Shown here piece by piece: positions 7,994 to 17,424 of a stretch of 61,011 nucleotides of DNA. The DNA is from an uncultured bacterium (GTDB taxonomy: Bacteria > Hydrothermota > Tepidihabitantia > Tepidihabitantales > DTDR01): the NCBI GenBank assembly GCA_938040315.1, contig CALHQW010000023.1:1-61011 (forward strand), in the 5' to 3' direction. The position numbers and the translations under genes are program-made. Positions within the stretch are counted from its first letter, which is position 1; each line of letters opens with the position of its first letter. The notes below the pieces were generated by a model. That model was not told the origin of the DNA, did no database searches, and saw nothing but the letters and a program-made list of their open reading frames with translations.

Positions 7994-9230
7994 TGGTGTT
8001 ACTTTAATTTTGGAAAATCGTCCTTTCTATCCTTCAGTAGCTTTATGTATTGCCTTTAATAATGGCTCTCGCGACGAACCAAAGGAAATAAACGGCATAT
8101 CCCATTTTGTAGAACATATGTTATTTAAAGGCACAAAAAACAAAAGTGCCAAAGAAATTTCTTATTATGCTGAATCAATAGGTTGTATTTTAGACGCTTT
8201 TACGGGAAGAGAAATGACCGGAATATATGCTCGTTTTTTAAAAGAATTTGCTGAACCGGTATGTGATTTATTAACAGAAATTATTTGTTATCCTCTTTTT
8301 AATCCTCAAGAATTTGAAAAAGAGAAAGAAGTAATCATTGAAGAAATAAAACAATCTAACGAGGATGATGAAGATGTTCTTTTTAATCTTTTTTTTTATA
8401 CTCTTTTTCCTAACACTTCATTAGGATTGCCAATTGCCGGTAAAATAGAAACAATAAAAAATTTTACTCCTGAAATAATAAAAGAATATTATTGGGATAA
8501 TTATACTAAAAATAAAATAGTAATTTCTGCAGTCGGTGATTTAGACAGAGATATCTATTGGAAAATGGGAGAAAATTTGCTCTTAAAAGAGAAAGCAGTT
8601 AATAAAAGAGAAATAATAAAAGACATTGAAAAGATTAAAATTAGCGTAGAAAAGAAAATTGATTTAGATAGCGTCTATTTTATTTTAGGAAAGAAAGTTT
8701 TTTTAGAAGAAGAAGATAAATATGCTTTATCTATCTTCAATACTTCTCTCGGCGGTTCTCTTTCTTCTCGTCTTTTCCAAAGATTAAGAGAAGAAGAAGG
8801 ATTAGTTTATCAAATTTCTTCTTTTGTTGATTTCTATACCGATGTAGCAGTCTTCGGTATTTATTTTGTTTGTGATAAATCAAAATTAGAAAAAACCTTA
8901 AACATTGTAATTGAAGAGTTAATAAAATTAAAAAACCAAAAGTTTACTCAAAAAGAGTATGAAATAGCTTTAAATTATACTAAAAGCGCAATTGTTATGC
9001 ATTTAGAAAATCCTTTAAATCGAAGTTTTAATTTAGCAAAAAATGAATTTATTTATGGTCGTTGTTTTACTGTCCAAGATATTTTAAATGTTTATAATCA
9101 AATAAAAAAGGAGCAAGTTGATTTAATAGCAGAAAAAATTTTAAATTCTTTAAATGAATTTAGTATCGCTAGTGTGGGTAATATTGATGAAGATTATATA
9201 AAAAAAATATTGCCTAAAGAAATATATTAA
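7971..9230 (+). CDS. M16 family zinc metallopeptidase (processing-peptidase-like)
   Basis: Single-copy, single-unit M16B-type peptidase of 419 residues. The inverted zinc motif HFVEH is at residues 45-49, with the downstream glutamate cluster EKEKEVIIEEI near 120. The C-terminal half carries the family signature LGGSLSSRLFQRLREEEGLVY. No signal peptide, so it is probably cytoplasmic. It starts within the end of pnp; pnp followed by an M16 peptidase is a common bacterial arrangement (as in ymxG/mlpA neighbourhoods). The physiological substrate cannot be inferred from sequence. Confidence 0.93.
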   Translation: MIQKEKVNGVTLILENRPFYPSVALCIAFNNGSRDEPKEINGISHFVEHMLFKGTKNKSAKEISYYAESIGCILDAFTGREMTGIYARFLKEFAEPVCDLLTEIICYPLFNPQEFEKEKEVIIEEIKQSNEDDEDVLFNLFFYTLFPNTSLGLPIAGKIETIKNFTPEIIKEYYWDNYTKNKIVISAVGDLDRDIYWKMGENLLLKEKAVNKREIIKDIEKIKISVEKKIDLDSVYFILGKKVFLEEEDKYALSIFNTSLGGSLSSRLFQRLREEEGLVYQISSFVDFYTDVAVFGIYFVCDKSKLEKTLNIVIEELIKLKNQKFTQKEYEIALNYTKSAIVMHLENPLNRSFNLAKNEFIYGRCFTVQDILNVYNQIKKEQVDLIAEKILNSLNEFSIASVGNIDEDYIKKILPKEIY

Positions 9231-9242
9231 AAAGGAGAAAAA

Positions 9243-10229
9243 ATGAAAGTATTATTTTTAAACCTAAAAGAAGTAGAAAAAATTTTAAATATGGAGATGG
9301 CTCTTAAAGTAGTAGAGAAGGCTTTTTATGAAAAAGGAATGGGGCGTGTGGTTATGCCGCCCAAAGTTTACCTTTTTTATGAAAAGTATCAAGGAGATAT
9401 TCGAGTAATGCCTTCTTATTTACCTACTTATGAAATTTCGGGTGTTAAAGTTGTGAATGTTCATCCAAATAATCCTTCCAAATATAAATTACCTAGTGTA
9501 ATGGCAACAATTATTTTGATTTCTCCTAAAAATGGTGCACCTTTAGCAATATTAGATGGAACGGCAATTACTAATATTCGGACTGGCGCAGCCGGTGGAA
9601 TAGCAACAAAATATTTAGCACGAAAGGATGCTTCTATTCTTTCCCTAATAGGCGTTGGGGTTCAGGCAGAAACCCAACTTTTAGCCATTATTAAAGTGAG
9701 AAAAATTAAACAAGTGAAAATTTATGATATTAACCAAAAAGTAGCAAAAAAATTTCAAAAGAAATTCCAATCTCTTTTAAAAATTCCCATAATCATTTGT
9801 TCTTCAATTGAAGAATGTGTTAGAGATGCTGATATAATTTCTACCCAAACGCCCGTAAGAGAACCAATAATTAAAGTGAAGTGGATTAAACCGGGTACTC
9901 ACATTAATGCGATTGGTGCCGATGCGCCAGGAAAAGAAGAATTAGATTGGGAGATATTAAAAAAAGGAAAAATTTACGTGGATGATTGGGAGCAAGCTTC
10001 TCATTCGGGAGAAATTAATGTTCCTTTAGAAAAAGGAATTATTAAAAAAGAAGATATTAAGGGAGAGATTGGCGAAGTTATTTGCGGCAAAATTCCGGGC
10101 AGAGAAAAAGAAGAAGAAATTACTATCTTCGATTCTACAGGTTTAGGAATTCAAGACCTGGTGTGTGCTTATCAAACATATAAAATCGCAAAAAGAAAAA
10201 AAATTGGTAAGAATATTATTATGTTTTAA
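9243..10229 (+). CDS. Ornithine cyclodeaminase / mu-crystallin family dehydrogenase
   Basis: NAD(P)-dependent enzyme of the OCD/mu-crystallin family with 328 residues. The substrate/dimer domain contains MPPKVYLFY and TAITNIRTGAAGG. The Rossmann fold begins near LIGVGVQAETQLLAI, and TPVREPIIK plus GTHINAIGADAPGKEEL follow as in the family. Members act as ornithine cyclodeaminase, archaeal-type alanine dehydrogenase or imine reductases, and the substrate cannot be read from the sequence. It has a good Shine-Dalgarno (AAAGGAG) and lies 12 bases after the peptidase gene, so it is in the same transcript. Confidence 0.88.
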   Translation: MKVLFLNLKEVEKILNMEMALKVVEKAFYEKGMGRVVMPPKVYLFYEKYQGDIRVMPSYLPTYEISGVKVVNVHPNNPSKYKLPSVMATIILISPKNGAPLAILDGTAITNIRTGAAGGIATKYLARKDASILSLIGVGVQAETQLLAIIKVRKIKQVKIYDINQKVAKKFQKKFQSLLKIPIIICSSIEECVRDADIISTQTPVREPIIKVKWIKPGTHINAIGADAPGKEELDWEILKKGKIYVDDWEQASHSGEINVPLEKGIIKKEDIKGEIGEVICGKIPGREKEEEITIFDSTGLGIQDLVCAYQTYKIAKRKKIGKNIIMF

Positions 10230-10243
10230 TTTTCAGTAATCTA

Positions 10244-11386
10244 ATGAAAATTTTAATGGTTTCTGACGTCTATTTTCCTTATCTGGGGGGTATTTCAGTT
10301 CACGTTTATAATCTATCTCAAGAATTAAGAAAAAGAAATCACATTGTAAAAATATTAACTACCAACTTTTCTATCGATTATATTTCTCAAAAGGATAATA
10401 AATTATATAATAAAGAAGAAGATGAAAAACATGTTTATCGAATTGGCAGAGCAATGATTTTCCGTGCTAATAAATCTTTTGCCTCTTTTCCTATCGGCTG
10501 GCGATTAGGAAGAAAAATAAAGAAAATATTGGAAGAAAATAATTTTGATATTATTCATATTCATGGTTGTTTAGCTCCTTTCTTCCCTCTTTATGTATTA
10601 AAACTTTCTAAAACAAAAAATGTTATTACCCTTCATTCCTATTTTAAAAATAGTTGGGGGTACATCCTTTTTCGTCCTTTTTTATATCCCTTTTTTAAAA
10701 AACTCGATGGAATTATTGCTGTTTCCAAGGCTGCCAAAGCGGCCACTGAAAAATATTTTCCTGGCGATTATTATATAATTCCAAACGGAGTCGATATTAA
10801 TCTTTTCAACCCCACTGTTAAACCTTTAGAAGAATATTTAATCCATTACCCCCGACTTTTGTTTGTTGGAAGATTTGAACCAAGGAAAGGTTTGAAATAC
10901 CTTTTACAAGCTTTACCCATAATAAAAAAAGAATTTCCTAATTTCTTACTTTTAGTAGTTGGTAAAGGGGTATTAGGATATTCTTATCGAGAATATCTCT
11001 CATCGGAAGTAAAAGAAAATGTGGTTTTTTGCGGTACAGCTTTAGAAAAATTACCTCAATTATATGCAACTTGTAATATTTTTGTGGCTCCCTCAATTGG
11101 TGCGGAAAGTTTTGGTATAGTTCTCTTAGAAGCAATGGCTAGTGGAAAACCAATTGTGGCTTCTGATATTCCAGGTTATCGAGAAATTTTGGAAAATGGT
11201 CGAGAAGGATTTTTAATAAAACCTTGTGATTATCAAGAAATAGCAAAAAAAATAATTGAATTAGCAAAAAATAATAAGAAAATGGAAGAAATGGGAAGAT
11301 TAGGACGAGAAAAAGCTCTAAATTATTCATGGGAAAAAATAAGTTATCAGATAGAAAATTTTTATTACCAAATAATTAATCAATAG
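10244..11386 (+). CDS. GT4-family glycosyltransferase (PimA-like)
   Basis: Retaining GT-B glycosyltransferase of 380 residues. The N-terminal domain opens with VYFPYLGGISVHVYNL, the glycine-rich loop for the nucleotide-sugar phosphates. The C-terminal domain has LLFVGRFEPRKGLKYLL and the GT4 donor-binding signature SIGAESFGIVLLEAMASGKPIVA (EX7E type). It closely resembles the second GT4 gene at 51990-53138 (same NIVKILTTN and FDIIHIHGC blocks), so the two are paralogues. It lies 14 bases after the OCD gene and 2 before the MFS gene, at the start of an envelope-sugar cluster. The acceptor, lipid or polysaccharide, is unknown. Confidence 0.9.
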   Translation: MKILMVSDVYFPYLGGISVHVYNLSQELRKRNHIVKILTTNFSIDYISQKDNKLYNKEEDEKHVYRIGRAMIFRANKSFASFPIGWRLGRKIKKILEENNFDIIHIHGCLAPFFPLYVLKLSKTKNVITLHSYFKNSWGYILFRPFLYPFFKKLDGIIAVSKAAKAATEKYFPGDYYIIPNGVDINLFNPTVKPLEEYLIHYPRLLFVGRFEPRKGLKYLLQALPIIKKEFPNFLLLVVGKGVLGYSYREYLSSEVKENVVFCGTALEKLPQLYATCNIFVAPSIGAESFGIVLLEAMASGKPIVASDIPGYREILENGREGFLIKPCDYQEIAKKIIELAKNNKKMEEMGRLGREKALNYSWEKISYQIENFYYQIINQ

Positions 11387-11388
11387 AA

Positions 11389-12717
11389 ATGACAAATAAA
11401 AATACCTCAAAAAGTGAATTTTTTAATCTTTTTAAAATAAAAAATTTTATGATTTTTTCTATTTCTCAAGCCTTTTCTCTTTTTGGTGATAAATTAGATT
11501 ATATGGCAATTTTAGCAATGATTAGTTTTTTAGCACAAAAAAAAAATTTAAATGCCTCCCGAGCAATTTCTTTTCTCTCAATAATTATTACTTTGCCCAC
11601 CATTCTCTTTGCTCCTTTTGCAGGAATTTTTATTGACCGATGGGATAAAAAGAAAATTTTAATTTATTGTGATTTTTTTCGTGCTTTATTAGTGGCCTTT
11701 ATCCCTTTTTTAATTCTTAATACTTTCAATTTATCCCTTGTTTATATAATTTGTTTTTTTGTTTTTTTATTCGGTTTATTTTTTAATGCTACCCGTTTAT
11801 CTATCCTTCCTTACCTGGTAGCTAAGAGAAGACTTTTAGCAGCCAATTCTTTTAACAATTTAGTAGGAAGAATTGCCACTCTCCTAGGTATGTTAGTTGG
11901 CGGATTTATTGTGGATTGGCAAATTTGGAAAAAAATTGGTATCTCCAATAGTTGGGCAGCGGGTTTCTATATTGATTCTTTTACTTATTGGATTTCTGTT
12001 TTGTCTTTGCTTTATCTTTTTACTAAAATAAAAATAAAAAAAATTTATATAGAAAATATAAATTTTCAGAAATCGAAAAATTTTTTAAATTTAATTTTAT
12101 TTAATTTAAGATTAATGGGCAATGATTTAAGGGATACTTCAAAGTTTATTCTTAAAAATCAGAAAGTCCAAATAGTAATGATATCAATTTTTTTATTTGT
12201 AATTTTAGGAGCAGGCGCACTTGTACTTTATGTACCAATTATTCAAGAATCAGAAGGCCTTAAATTAGGAACCTCTGGTGTCGGTCTTCTAGGCACTATT
12301 GGATCAATAGGCTTAATTCTAAGTTCCTTAACTTACGGAATTTGGGGGTATAAATTTAAAAGAAAATTAATATTAATTGTGAGTTTTTTCCTTTTCGGGA
12401 TTTTAACAGTAATTTTATCTTTTACTAAAATTATACCATTAGTAATTTTTTTGATTTTCTTGTGCGGTTTTTTACTCTCACCAATTTTTGTAATTCAAGA
12501 TACTATTTTACAAGAATGTGTGCCAGAGGAATTGCGAGGGAAAATTTTTTCTTTAAAAGAATGGTTTCTACATTTATTTTTCGGTATTTTTGCTTTTATT
12601 ATTGGTCAGTTAACTTATTTTTTACCAAGAACAAAAATTTTATCTTTTATTGGAATCTTTGTTAGTTTTTTTTCACTAATTATTTTTATTATCTATCGCC
12701 CGGAAGAACTAATTTAA
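11389..12717 (+). CDS. Major facilitator superfamily transporter
   Basis: Inner-membrane transporter of 442 residues with about 11-12 hydrophobic segments. The MFS loop 2-3 motif appears as GIFIDRWDKKKILIY. The overall pattern (ISQAFSLFGDKLDYMAILAMI at the N-terminus, VPEELRGKIFSLKEW near the end) is that of the EntS/multidrug-efflux-like branch. It starts 2 bases after the glycosyltransferase stop and is probably translated from the same message. Its substrate is not evident. The last 29 bases overlap the convergent gene on the other strand. Confidence 0.88.
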   Translation: MTNKNTSKSEFFNLFKIKNFMIFSISQAFSLFGDKLDYMAILAMISFLAQKKNLNASRAISFLSIIITLPTILFAPFAGIFIDRWDKKKILIYCDFFRALLVAFIPFLILNTFNLSLVYIICFFVFLFGLFFNATRLSILPYLVAKRRLLAANSFNNLVGRIATLLGMLVGGFIVDWQIWKKIGISNSWAAGFYIDSFTYWISVLSLLYLFTKIKIKKIYIENINFQKSKNFLNLILFNLRLMGNDLRDTSKFILKNQKVQIVMISIFLFVILGAGALVLYVPIIQESEGLKLGTSGVGLLGTIGSIGLILSSLTYGIWGYKFKRKLILIVSFFLFGILTVILSFTKIIPLVIFLIFLCGFLLSPIFVIQDTILQECVPEELRGKIFSLKEWFLHLFFGIFAFIIGQLTYFLPRTKILSFIGIFVSFFSLIIFIIYRPEELI

Positions 12718-13309
12718 TTTTAACTTTTTTATCGATAGGAAAAGATTTGGTATTAAGCAAATATCTTTGAGGAAAAATTTTATTAATAAACCTTATCTCC
12801 TCTTCTAAAAGAGGACATTTTTCACAGTTAACGGAACTTTCTTTTAAAATAAAATTATCCCAATAAGGGTCGCCGAGAAAAATTAAATTTAAAATGAAAA
12901 GTTGGTTTTCCTTTGCTAAAATTAAACTTTCAACCGGGATTTCTCTTTCGTCGGCGATTATTAATACAGAAATTTTTCTTTTTAATTTTTTATGAATATA
13001 TAAACTTTCCCATAAAGCCCAATCTAAAAAAGCCAAAGCCCTCTGTAAACTAACGAGTGAAACATTACTTAAGATACTTGCTTTTTCATTTAACCATTCA
13101 TAACCTCTTAAATTTATTAGAAATTGAACCACCCCTTCTTTTTTATTTATCTCTCCAGGAAATATTATTATTTTATTAACACTGTCAATTATTAAATTTT
13201 TCTCTACTAAATAAAAGATTGATTTTTTACTCTTTTTAATAATAAGAAAGGTTATGAAGAAAAAAGAAAGAAAAAGCAAAAAAGAAATCATTCGAAAATT
13301 GATTCTCAT
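12689..13309 (-). CDS. Hypothetical membrane-anchored protein
   Basis: Protein of 206 residues that I do not recognise. An N-terminal membrane anchor (ISFLLFLSFFFITFLII, about residues 8-24) is followed by a soluble part that looks like an alternating strand/helix fold (KISVLIIADE, LFILNLIFLGDPYW) with two cysteines in NCEKCPLLEEE. The strand order faintly recalls thioredoxin-like proteins, but no redox motif in the right place supports that. It overlaps the stop of the sugar transferase by one base (TAATG), so it is its translationally coupled partner and probably belongs to the same envelope pathway. Confidence 0.65.
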   Translation of the reverse strand: MRINFRMISFLLFLSFFFITFLIIKKSKKSIFYLVEKNLIIDSVNKIIIFPGEINKKEGVVQFLINLRGYEWLNEKASILSNVSLVSLQRALAFLDWALWESLYIHKKLKRKISVLIIADEREIPVESLILAKENQLFILNLIFLGDPYWDNFILKESSVNCEKCPLLEEEIRFINKIFPQRYLLNTKSFPIDKKVKIKLVLPGDR

Positions 13310-14607
13310 TAATAAGGATTTTCGTATATTAGTATTGCCTTAAAGGTCAATAATAAAATTGAGAAATCAAGCCAAAGAGACCAATTTTTTACATAATATT
13401 CATCAAGCACTAATCTTTCTTTTAAAGTTAAATTACCTCTACCAGAAATCTGCCATAATCCAGTTAATCCTGGTTTTACCTTTGATATAATTGGTAAGTA
13501 ATTTCCTATCAACTCTTTTTCTTCCAAAAGATAAGGTCGAGGACCAACTAATGCCATCTCTCCTTTTAATATGTTTATTAATTGAGGCAACTCATCCAAA
13601 CTAAACCTCCTTAAAAATTTACCAAAAGAAGTAACTAAATATTCGCTTTTGGGAATTTTTAATTTTTTTTGCCACTCATTAAAATATTTTTCTTTAAAAA
13701 TTTCTTGATATTTCTGGGCTTCCATCTTCATAGTACGAAATTTATAAATAGTAAAAACCTTACCTCCCAATCCAATTCTTTTTTGTTTATAAAAAACTGG
13801 ACCAGGTGAAGTTAATTTTATTAAAAGAGAAAATAACAAAAATAAAGGCAAAGAAATTATAAAAATAATTAAAGATAAAAAATACTCTATCGTCGTTTTA
13901 AGAAAAAGGTTAAAAGGTTTGAGAAGATTATATTTTGGCTTTAACAACAGATAACGACCTATTTTCTCAATCTCCACGTTTTGAGTCTCTAAAAGATTTA
14001 AATCAGCAACTACAAAAATTTCTGAAGAAGGTAATGCCAATTTTTCTTTAAAATATTTATCAGTAACTATTAAAATATCAAACTCTTCCTCCTTCTCAGT
14101 TAATTGATAACCTAAGTACTGCTGACGAATAATTTCTTCTTTTAATTCATCAATTAACTCTTTTTCACCAAGAATTTTTATTTTTTTTATAAATAAACCA
14201 ATTTTTATTAAAACTAATTTAATTAACCAACGAGTAAGAGGAAGTAAAATTAAAGAGAAAATAAAAGCCAATAAGATAACAATTCGGGAAAAACTATAGA
14301 TTTGAACAAGATAGGCAACAAAGATAATAATTATTGTCCCTAATAAAAGTCCTTTCCATAATTTTTGAAGTTCATCAGCAAAACTAAATCTCTTACTGTA
14401 CAACTCGTTAAAGAAAAATATTAAAAGATAAATAAATAAAAAATAAAAACGATGAGAAAAAACATCAAAAGATAAAGGAAAAGGAAGTTGGGGAAAAATT
14501 TTAGGAAAAACAACTGCTCTGAGGATGTAGCCTAAAAAATAACAAAAAGATAAACTTAAAAAATCAAAAAAGAAAAGAATGATACCTATAAACAAGTTTT
14601 TTTTCAT
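13309..14607 (-). CDS. Polyprenyl-phosphate sugar-1-phosphate transferase (WbaP/WcaJ type)
   Basis: Integral membrane enzyme that starts exopolysaccharide or glycan synthesis by moving a sugar-1-phosphate from a nucleotide sugar to undecaprenyl phosphate. It has 432 residues. Four N-terminal membrane segments and a degenerate CoA-binding-like domain are followed by the catalytic domain with FYKQKRIGLGGKVFTIYKF, SLDELPQLINILKGEMALV and GLTGLWQISGRG. The ATG is only 6 bases past the TATAAT on this strand, so the mRNA should be leaderless. It diverges from the SLBB export gene, forming a small export module. Confidence 0.94.
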   Translation of the reverse strand: MKKNLFIGIILFFFDFLSLSFCYFLGYILRAVVFPKIFPQLPFPLSFDVFSHRFYFLFIYLLIFFFNELYSKRFSFADELQKLWKGLLLGTIIIIFVAYLVQIYSFSRIVILLAFIFSLILLPLTRWLIKLVLIKIGLFIKKIKILGEKELIDELKEEIIRQQYLGYQLTEKEEEFDILIVTDKYFKEKLALPSSEIFVVADLNLLETQNVEIEKIGRYLLLKPKYNLLKPFNLFLKTTIEYFLSLIIFIISLPLFLLFSLLIKLTSPGPVFYKQKRIGLGGKVFTIYKFRTMKMEAQKYQEIFKEKYFNEWQKKLKIPKSEYLVTSFGKFLRRFSLDELPQLINILKGEMALVGPRPYLLEEKELIGNYLPIISKVKPGLTGLWQISGRGNLTLKERLVLDEYYVKNWSLWLDFSILLLTFKAILIYENPY

Positions 14608-14613
14608 TTATTG

Positions 14614-14642
14614 ATTATAAATATATTTTAATTAAATGTCAA
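14614..14642 (-). promoter_or_regulatory. Leaderless promoter of sugar transferase
   Basis: Minus-strand TTGACA (14637-14642), 17-base spacer, TATAAT (14614-14619), then 6 bases to the ATG at 14607. The -35 box abuts that of the divergent SLBB promoter (14645-14650), leaving only 2 bases between them. Confidence 0.75.
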
Positions 14643-14644
14643 CA

Positions 14645-14672
14645 TTGATTTTATAAAAAAATTAAATAAAAT
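14645..14672 (+). promoter_or_regulatory. Leaderless promoter of SLBB export gene
   Basis: TTGATT (14645-14650), 16-base spacer, TAAAAT (14667-14672), then 6 bases to the ATG at 14679. No Shine-Dalgarno can fit. Confidence 0.65.
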
Positions 14673-14678
14673 TGTTTA

Positions 14679-15950
14679 ATGAGTTGGTTTATTCTTTACT
14701 TAATTATTACCCAACAAATTATTTCTCCTTCTTTTACTCCTTCCCAAATTCAAGCACAACCAACAAATCTACCCACCACTCCTTCCTTAAGAGGTAGTGA
14801 ACTTATTGGTGTGGAAGCACCGATAATTTCTGAAGAGTATATTTTAATGCCTGGCGATAATCTATTGATAACAATAAAAGGCAAAGTGAATTATTCCTAT
14901 AGCAGTTGGGTTACTTATGAGGGAAAAATCCAAATAATGATTAAATCCAATCTTTTAGAAAAACTAGAGACAGTTGATGTAATCAGAATTAGTGGCTTAA
15001 CAATAAAAGAAGCTCAGGATTCTTTGACTAAGGTATTTTTAAAATATTATAAAGATATTTCTGTAAAACTTACTCTTATTGGACTTCGTTCGGGAGTTGT
15101 TTTGGTGATGGGTGAAGTCTATTATCCAGGAACTTATTATGCGATGCCCGTAGAAAGAGTTTCACAAATAATTGCCAAAGCCGGTGGAATCACTCCTAAT
15201 GGTTCAAAAATAAATATAAAACTAATAAGAGAAAAAGAAACTTTGGGAGTAGATATTGAAAAATTTGAAAACGAAGGAGATATAACTGCCAACCCTTTTG
15301 TTCAATCAGGAGACAAAATTTATGTACCACCAATCACTAATAGTATTCAAATTAAAGGAGCCATTTTTGGAAGAGGAGAATATCGGCTACGTGCCTCAGT
15401 AACCACGGTGGAAAGAGAGCGGACGAGTGAGGGAAGGTATGAAATAAGAGATAACGAAAGAATAAAGGATGTATTAAAGAGGGCTGGAGGAGTTACTCCT
15501 TGGGCTGATTTAGATAACGCTTATATAGAAAGAGAAATTCCCAATGCCTCCTCAATTAAAATTCCTATTAATTTAAGAAAATTGTTATTAGAAAACGACC
15601 TTTCCTATAATTTAGAATTAAAAAATGGCGACATAATTTATATTCCCGAAATCGAAGATAATATTTATGTAAATGGTGAAGTAGTTAATCCTCAAGCAAT
15701 AAAATTTCAAAATAATTTAACAATTTCTCAATATATTGCGATGGCTGGAGGATATACTAAATATGCTGATAGTAAAAAAGTTTATATAATAAGAAAAGGG
15801 AAAAAAATTACACCCTTTAAAAATTTTGAACTTATGCCCGGAGATATTATTTATGTTCCTCGAATACCTTTGAAATTTTGGGAAGATTATTTACAAATCA
15901 TTTCTTCGCTATTTCCGATTGTTTTAACAATCTTATACACTGCTAAGTAA
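14679..15950 (+). CDS. SLBB-domain polysaccharide export protein (Wza-like)
   Basis: Periplasmic/outer-membrane polysaccharide export protein of 423 residues. A signal-like N-terminus (WFILYLIITQQIIS) is followed by a Poly_export domain (YILMPGDNLLITIKGK, about 58-150) and three SLBB repeats (GEVYYPGTYYAMP, GAIFGRGEYRLRA, GEVVNPQAIKFQN), each ending in an AGG(I/V/Y)T motif. The final hydrophobic stretch (IISSLFPIVLTILYT) may be a membrane anchor, as in bacterial SLBB proteins that lack the Wza amphipathic barrel. It diverges from the sugar transferase and ends 2 bases before the convergent efp gene. Confidence 0.9.
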   Translation: MSWFILYLIITQQIISPSFTPSQIQAQPTNLPTTPSLRGSELIGVEAPIISEEYILMPGDNLLITIKGKVNYSYSSWVTYEGKIQIMIKSNLLEKLETVDVIRISGLTIKEAQDSLTKVFLKYYKDISVKLTLIGLRSGVVLVMGEVYYPGTYYAMPVERVSQIIAKAGGITPNGSKINIKLIREKETLGVDIEKFENEGDITANPFVQSGDKIYVPPITNSIQIKGAIFGRGEYRLRASVTTVERERTSEGRYEIRDNERIKDVLKRAGGVTPWADLDNAYIEREIPNASSIKIPINLRKLLLENDLSYNLELKNGDIIYIPEIEDNIYVNGEVVNPQAIKFQNNLTISQYIAMAGGYTKYADSKKVYIIRKGKKITPFKNFELMPGDIIYVPRIPLKFWEDYLQIISSLFPIVLTILYTAK

Positions 15951-15952
15951 AT

Positions 15953-16513
15953 TTATTTTACTCTTTCGATATATTTTTTGGTTTCGGTACTAACTCTCAC
16001 AATATCATTTATTTTGATAAATTGGGGAACCATAATTTCCAGTCCGTTTTCTAACTTAGCAGTTTTGTAAGCAGCATCTGTTTCACTTTTAACTCCTGCT
16101 CCAGTTTCTATCACTTTTAAATCAACGGTTTTGGGCATAATAAAATCAATTGGCTTTCCTTCATAAAATTCTACTTTGATTTTAAACCCCTCTTTTAAGA
16201 AAATAGCAAAATCACCGATAATTTTTTTAGACAAAGAAAATTGCTCGTAACTTTCAGGATGCATAAAATAAAAATTTTCGTCATCCCTATAGAGATATTC
16301 CATTTCAACAACATCAAGATGAATATCCTGTAATTTTTCATCCGGACTGAATCGCCTTTCAGTAAAGGAGCCAGTTTGAAGATTTTTTAATTTCAAATGG
16401 ACTAAACTACCAAATTTTGCTGTTCCGGCTTTATATTCGCAGGTAATAACTTTATAAAATCCATCTTCCATTTTCAAAACCATGCCCTCTTTTACTTCGC
16501 TCGCTAGAATCAT
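15953..16513 (-). CDS. efp: Translation elongation factor P
   Basis: Relieves ribosome stalling at polyproline. Full length at 186 residues with KOW-like domain I, OB domains II (HPESYEQFSL) and III (VPQFIKINDIVRVST). The domain I loop reads YKAGTAKFGS; aligned from the conserved LKLKNLQTG backwards, Lys33 occupies the position of the modified E. coli Lys34. No epmA/epmB or earP lies nearby, so the modification, if any, is unknown. GGAGGGG precedes the start, and it has its own promoter downstream of ftsY. Confidence 0.96.
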   Translation of the reverse strand: MILASEVKEGMVLKMEDGFYKVITCEYKAGTAKFGSLVHLKLKNLQTGSFTERRFSPDEKLQDIHLDVVEMEYLYRDDENFYFMHPESYEQFSLSKKIIGDFAIFLKEGFKIKVEFYEGKPIDFIMPKTVDLKVIETGAGVKSETDAAYKTAKLENGLEIMVPQFIKINDIVRVSTETKKYIERVK

Positions 16514-16533
16514 CTTTCCCCTCCTTTTTAATT

Positions 16534-16562
16534 ATTGTAAAAAATTTATCGTTAATTTTCAA
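16534..16562 (-). promoter_or_regulatory. Promoter of efp
   Basis: Minus-strand TTGAAA (16557-16562), 17-base spacer, TACAAT (16534-16539). It lies just after the ftsY stop, giving a short leader that keeps the efp GGAGGGG. Confidence 0.6.
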
Positions 16563-16565
16563 TAA

Positions 16566-17423
16566 TTAATCTTCAAAAATTGCTTTTACAAAATCTTCTG
16601 GTGAAAAAGGAATTAAATCATCAATATTTTCACCACAACCAATATAACAAATCGGTAATTTAAATTCGTAAGCAATGGGAATTAGAATACCTCCTTTTGC
16701 AGTTCCATCTAATTTGGTAATAATAATGCCAGTAATATCTATCTCATCTTTAAAAACTTTTGCTTGTTCGATTCCATTTTGTCCAACTGTCGCATCAATT
16801 ATTAAAAATATTTCTTCCGGTTTACTTTTCTTTATTTTATTTATCACCCTAATAATTTTTTTAAGTTCTTCAATTAATTCCTTACGAGTATGCAATCTAC
16901 CAGCAGTATCAATGAGAAGGATATCTTTTTTCCTTTTTTGTGCTGACTGAATCGCATCAAAAACTACTGCTGCAGAATCTTGTCCTTTTTGAGATAGTAC
17001 AATTTCTGTATTTATTTTTTCTGCCCAAATTTTTAATTGTTCAGTTGCTGCATCCCGATAAGTATCAGCCGAAGCAATAATCACATCGTTATGATTAATT
17101 TTATAATAATAAGCAAGTTTACCAACAGTGGTAGTTTTGCCACTTCCATTTACACCGACTACTAAGATAACTTTGGGAGAAGAAAAAAATCTTTCTTTAT
17201 AAGGTATTGATAAAATATTAATTAATTTTTCTTTTAAAAATTCTTTCTTATCACCACTAAATTTTTTACATTCCTCAATTAACTTTTGGGTTAACTGCGT
17301 TCCGATATCAGCAGATAATAAAATTTCTTCTAATTCCTCTAAATTATCAGAAAAAAATATTCCTCTAAATTTTTCCCTCGTTTTTTTTAAGGCACCTTTC
17401 AATTTTTCAAAAATATTCATCAT
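16566..17423 (-). CDS. ftsY: Signal recognition particle receptor FtsY
   Basis: SRP-receptor GTPase that delivers ribosome-nascent chain complexes to the translocon. The 285 residues comprise the N domain and G domain only, without the long acidic A domain of E. coli. G motifs are clear: GVNGSGKTTTVGKL (G1), DTYRDAATEQL (G2/insertion box), DTAGRLHTRKELIEEL (G3), TKLDGTAKGG (G4) and CGENIDDLIPF (G5/closing). It begins 1 base after the smc stop and is surely co-transcribed with it; smc-ftsY is a widespread bacterial pairing. Confidence 0.97.
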   Translation of the reverse strand: MMNIFEKLKGALKKTREKFRGIFFSDNLEELEEILLSADIGTQLTQKLIEECKKFSGDKKEFLKEKLINILSIPYKERFFSSPKVILVVGVNGSGKTTTVGKLAYYYKINHNDVIIASADTYRDAATEQLKIWAEKINTEIVLSQKGQDSAAVVFDAIQSAQKRKKDILLIDTAGRLHTRKELIEELKKIIRVINKIKKSKPEEIFLIIDATVGQNGIEQAKVFKDEIDITGIIITKLDGTAKGGILIPIAYEFKLPICYIGCGENIDDLIPFSPEDFVKAIFED

Positions 17424-17424
17424 T

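Noticed and set aside
15946-15962. AGTAAA/TTTACT hairpin between the SLBB gene and efp as terminator
   Set aside because: Only 6 A/T-rich pairs; such a stem is expected by chance at this base composition.
15953-16513. EF-P lacking the modified lysine
   Set aside because: At first the loop KAGTAKFG seemed to lack it, but alignment from the conserved LKLKNLQTG shows Lys33 in the right place.
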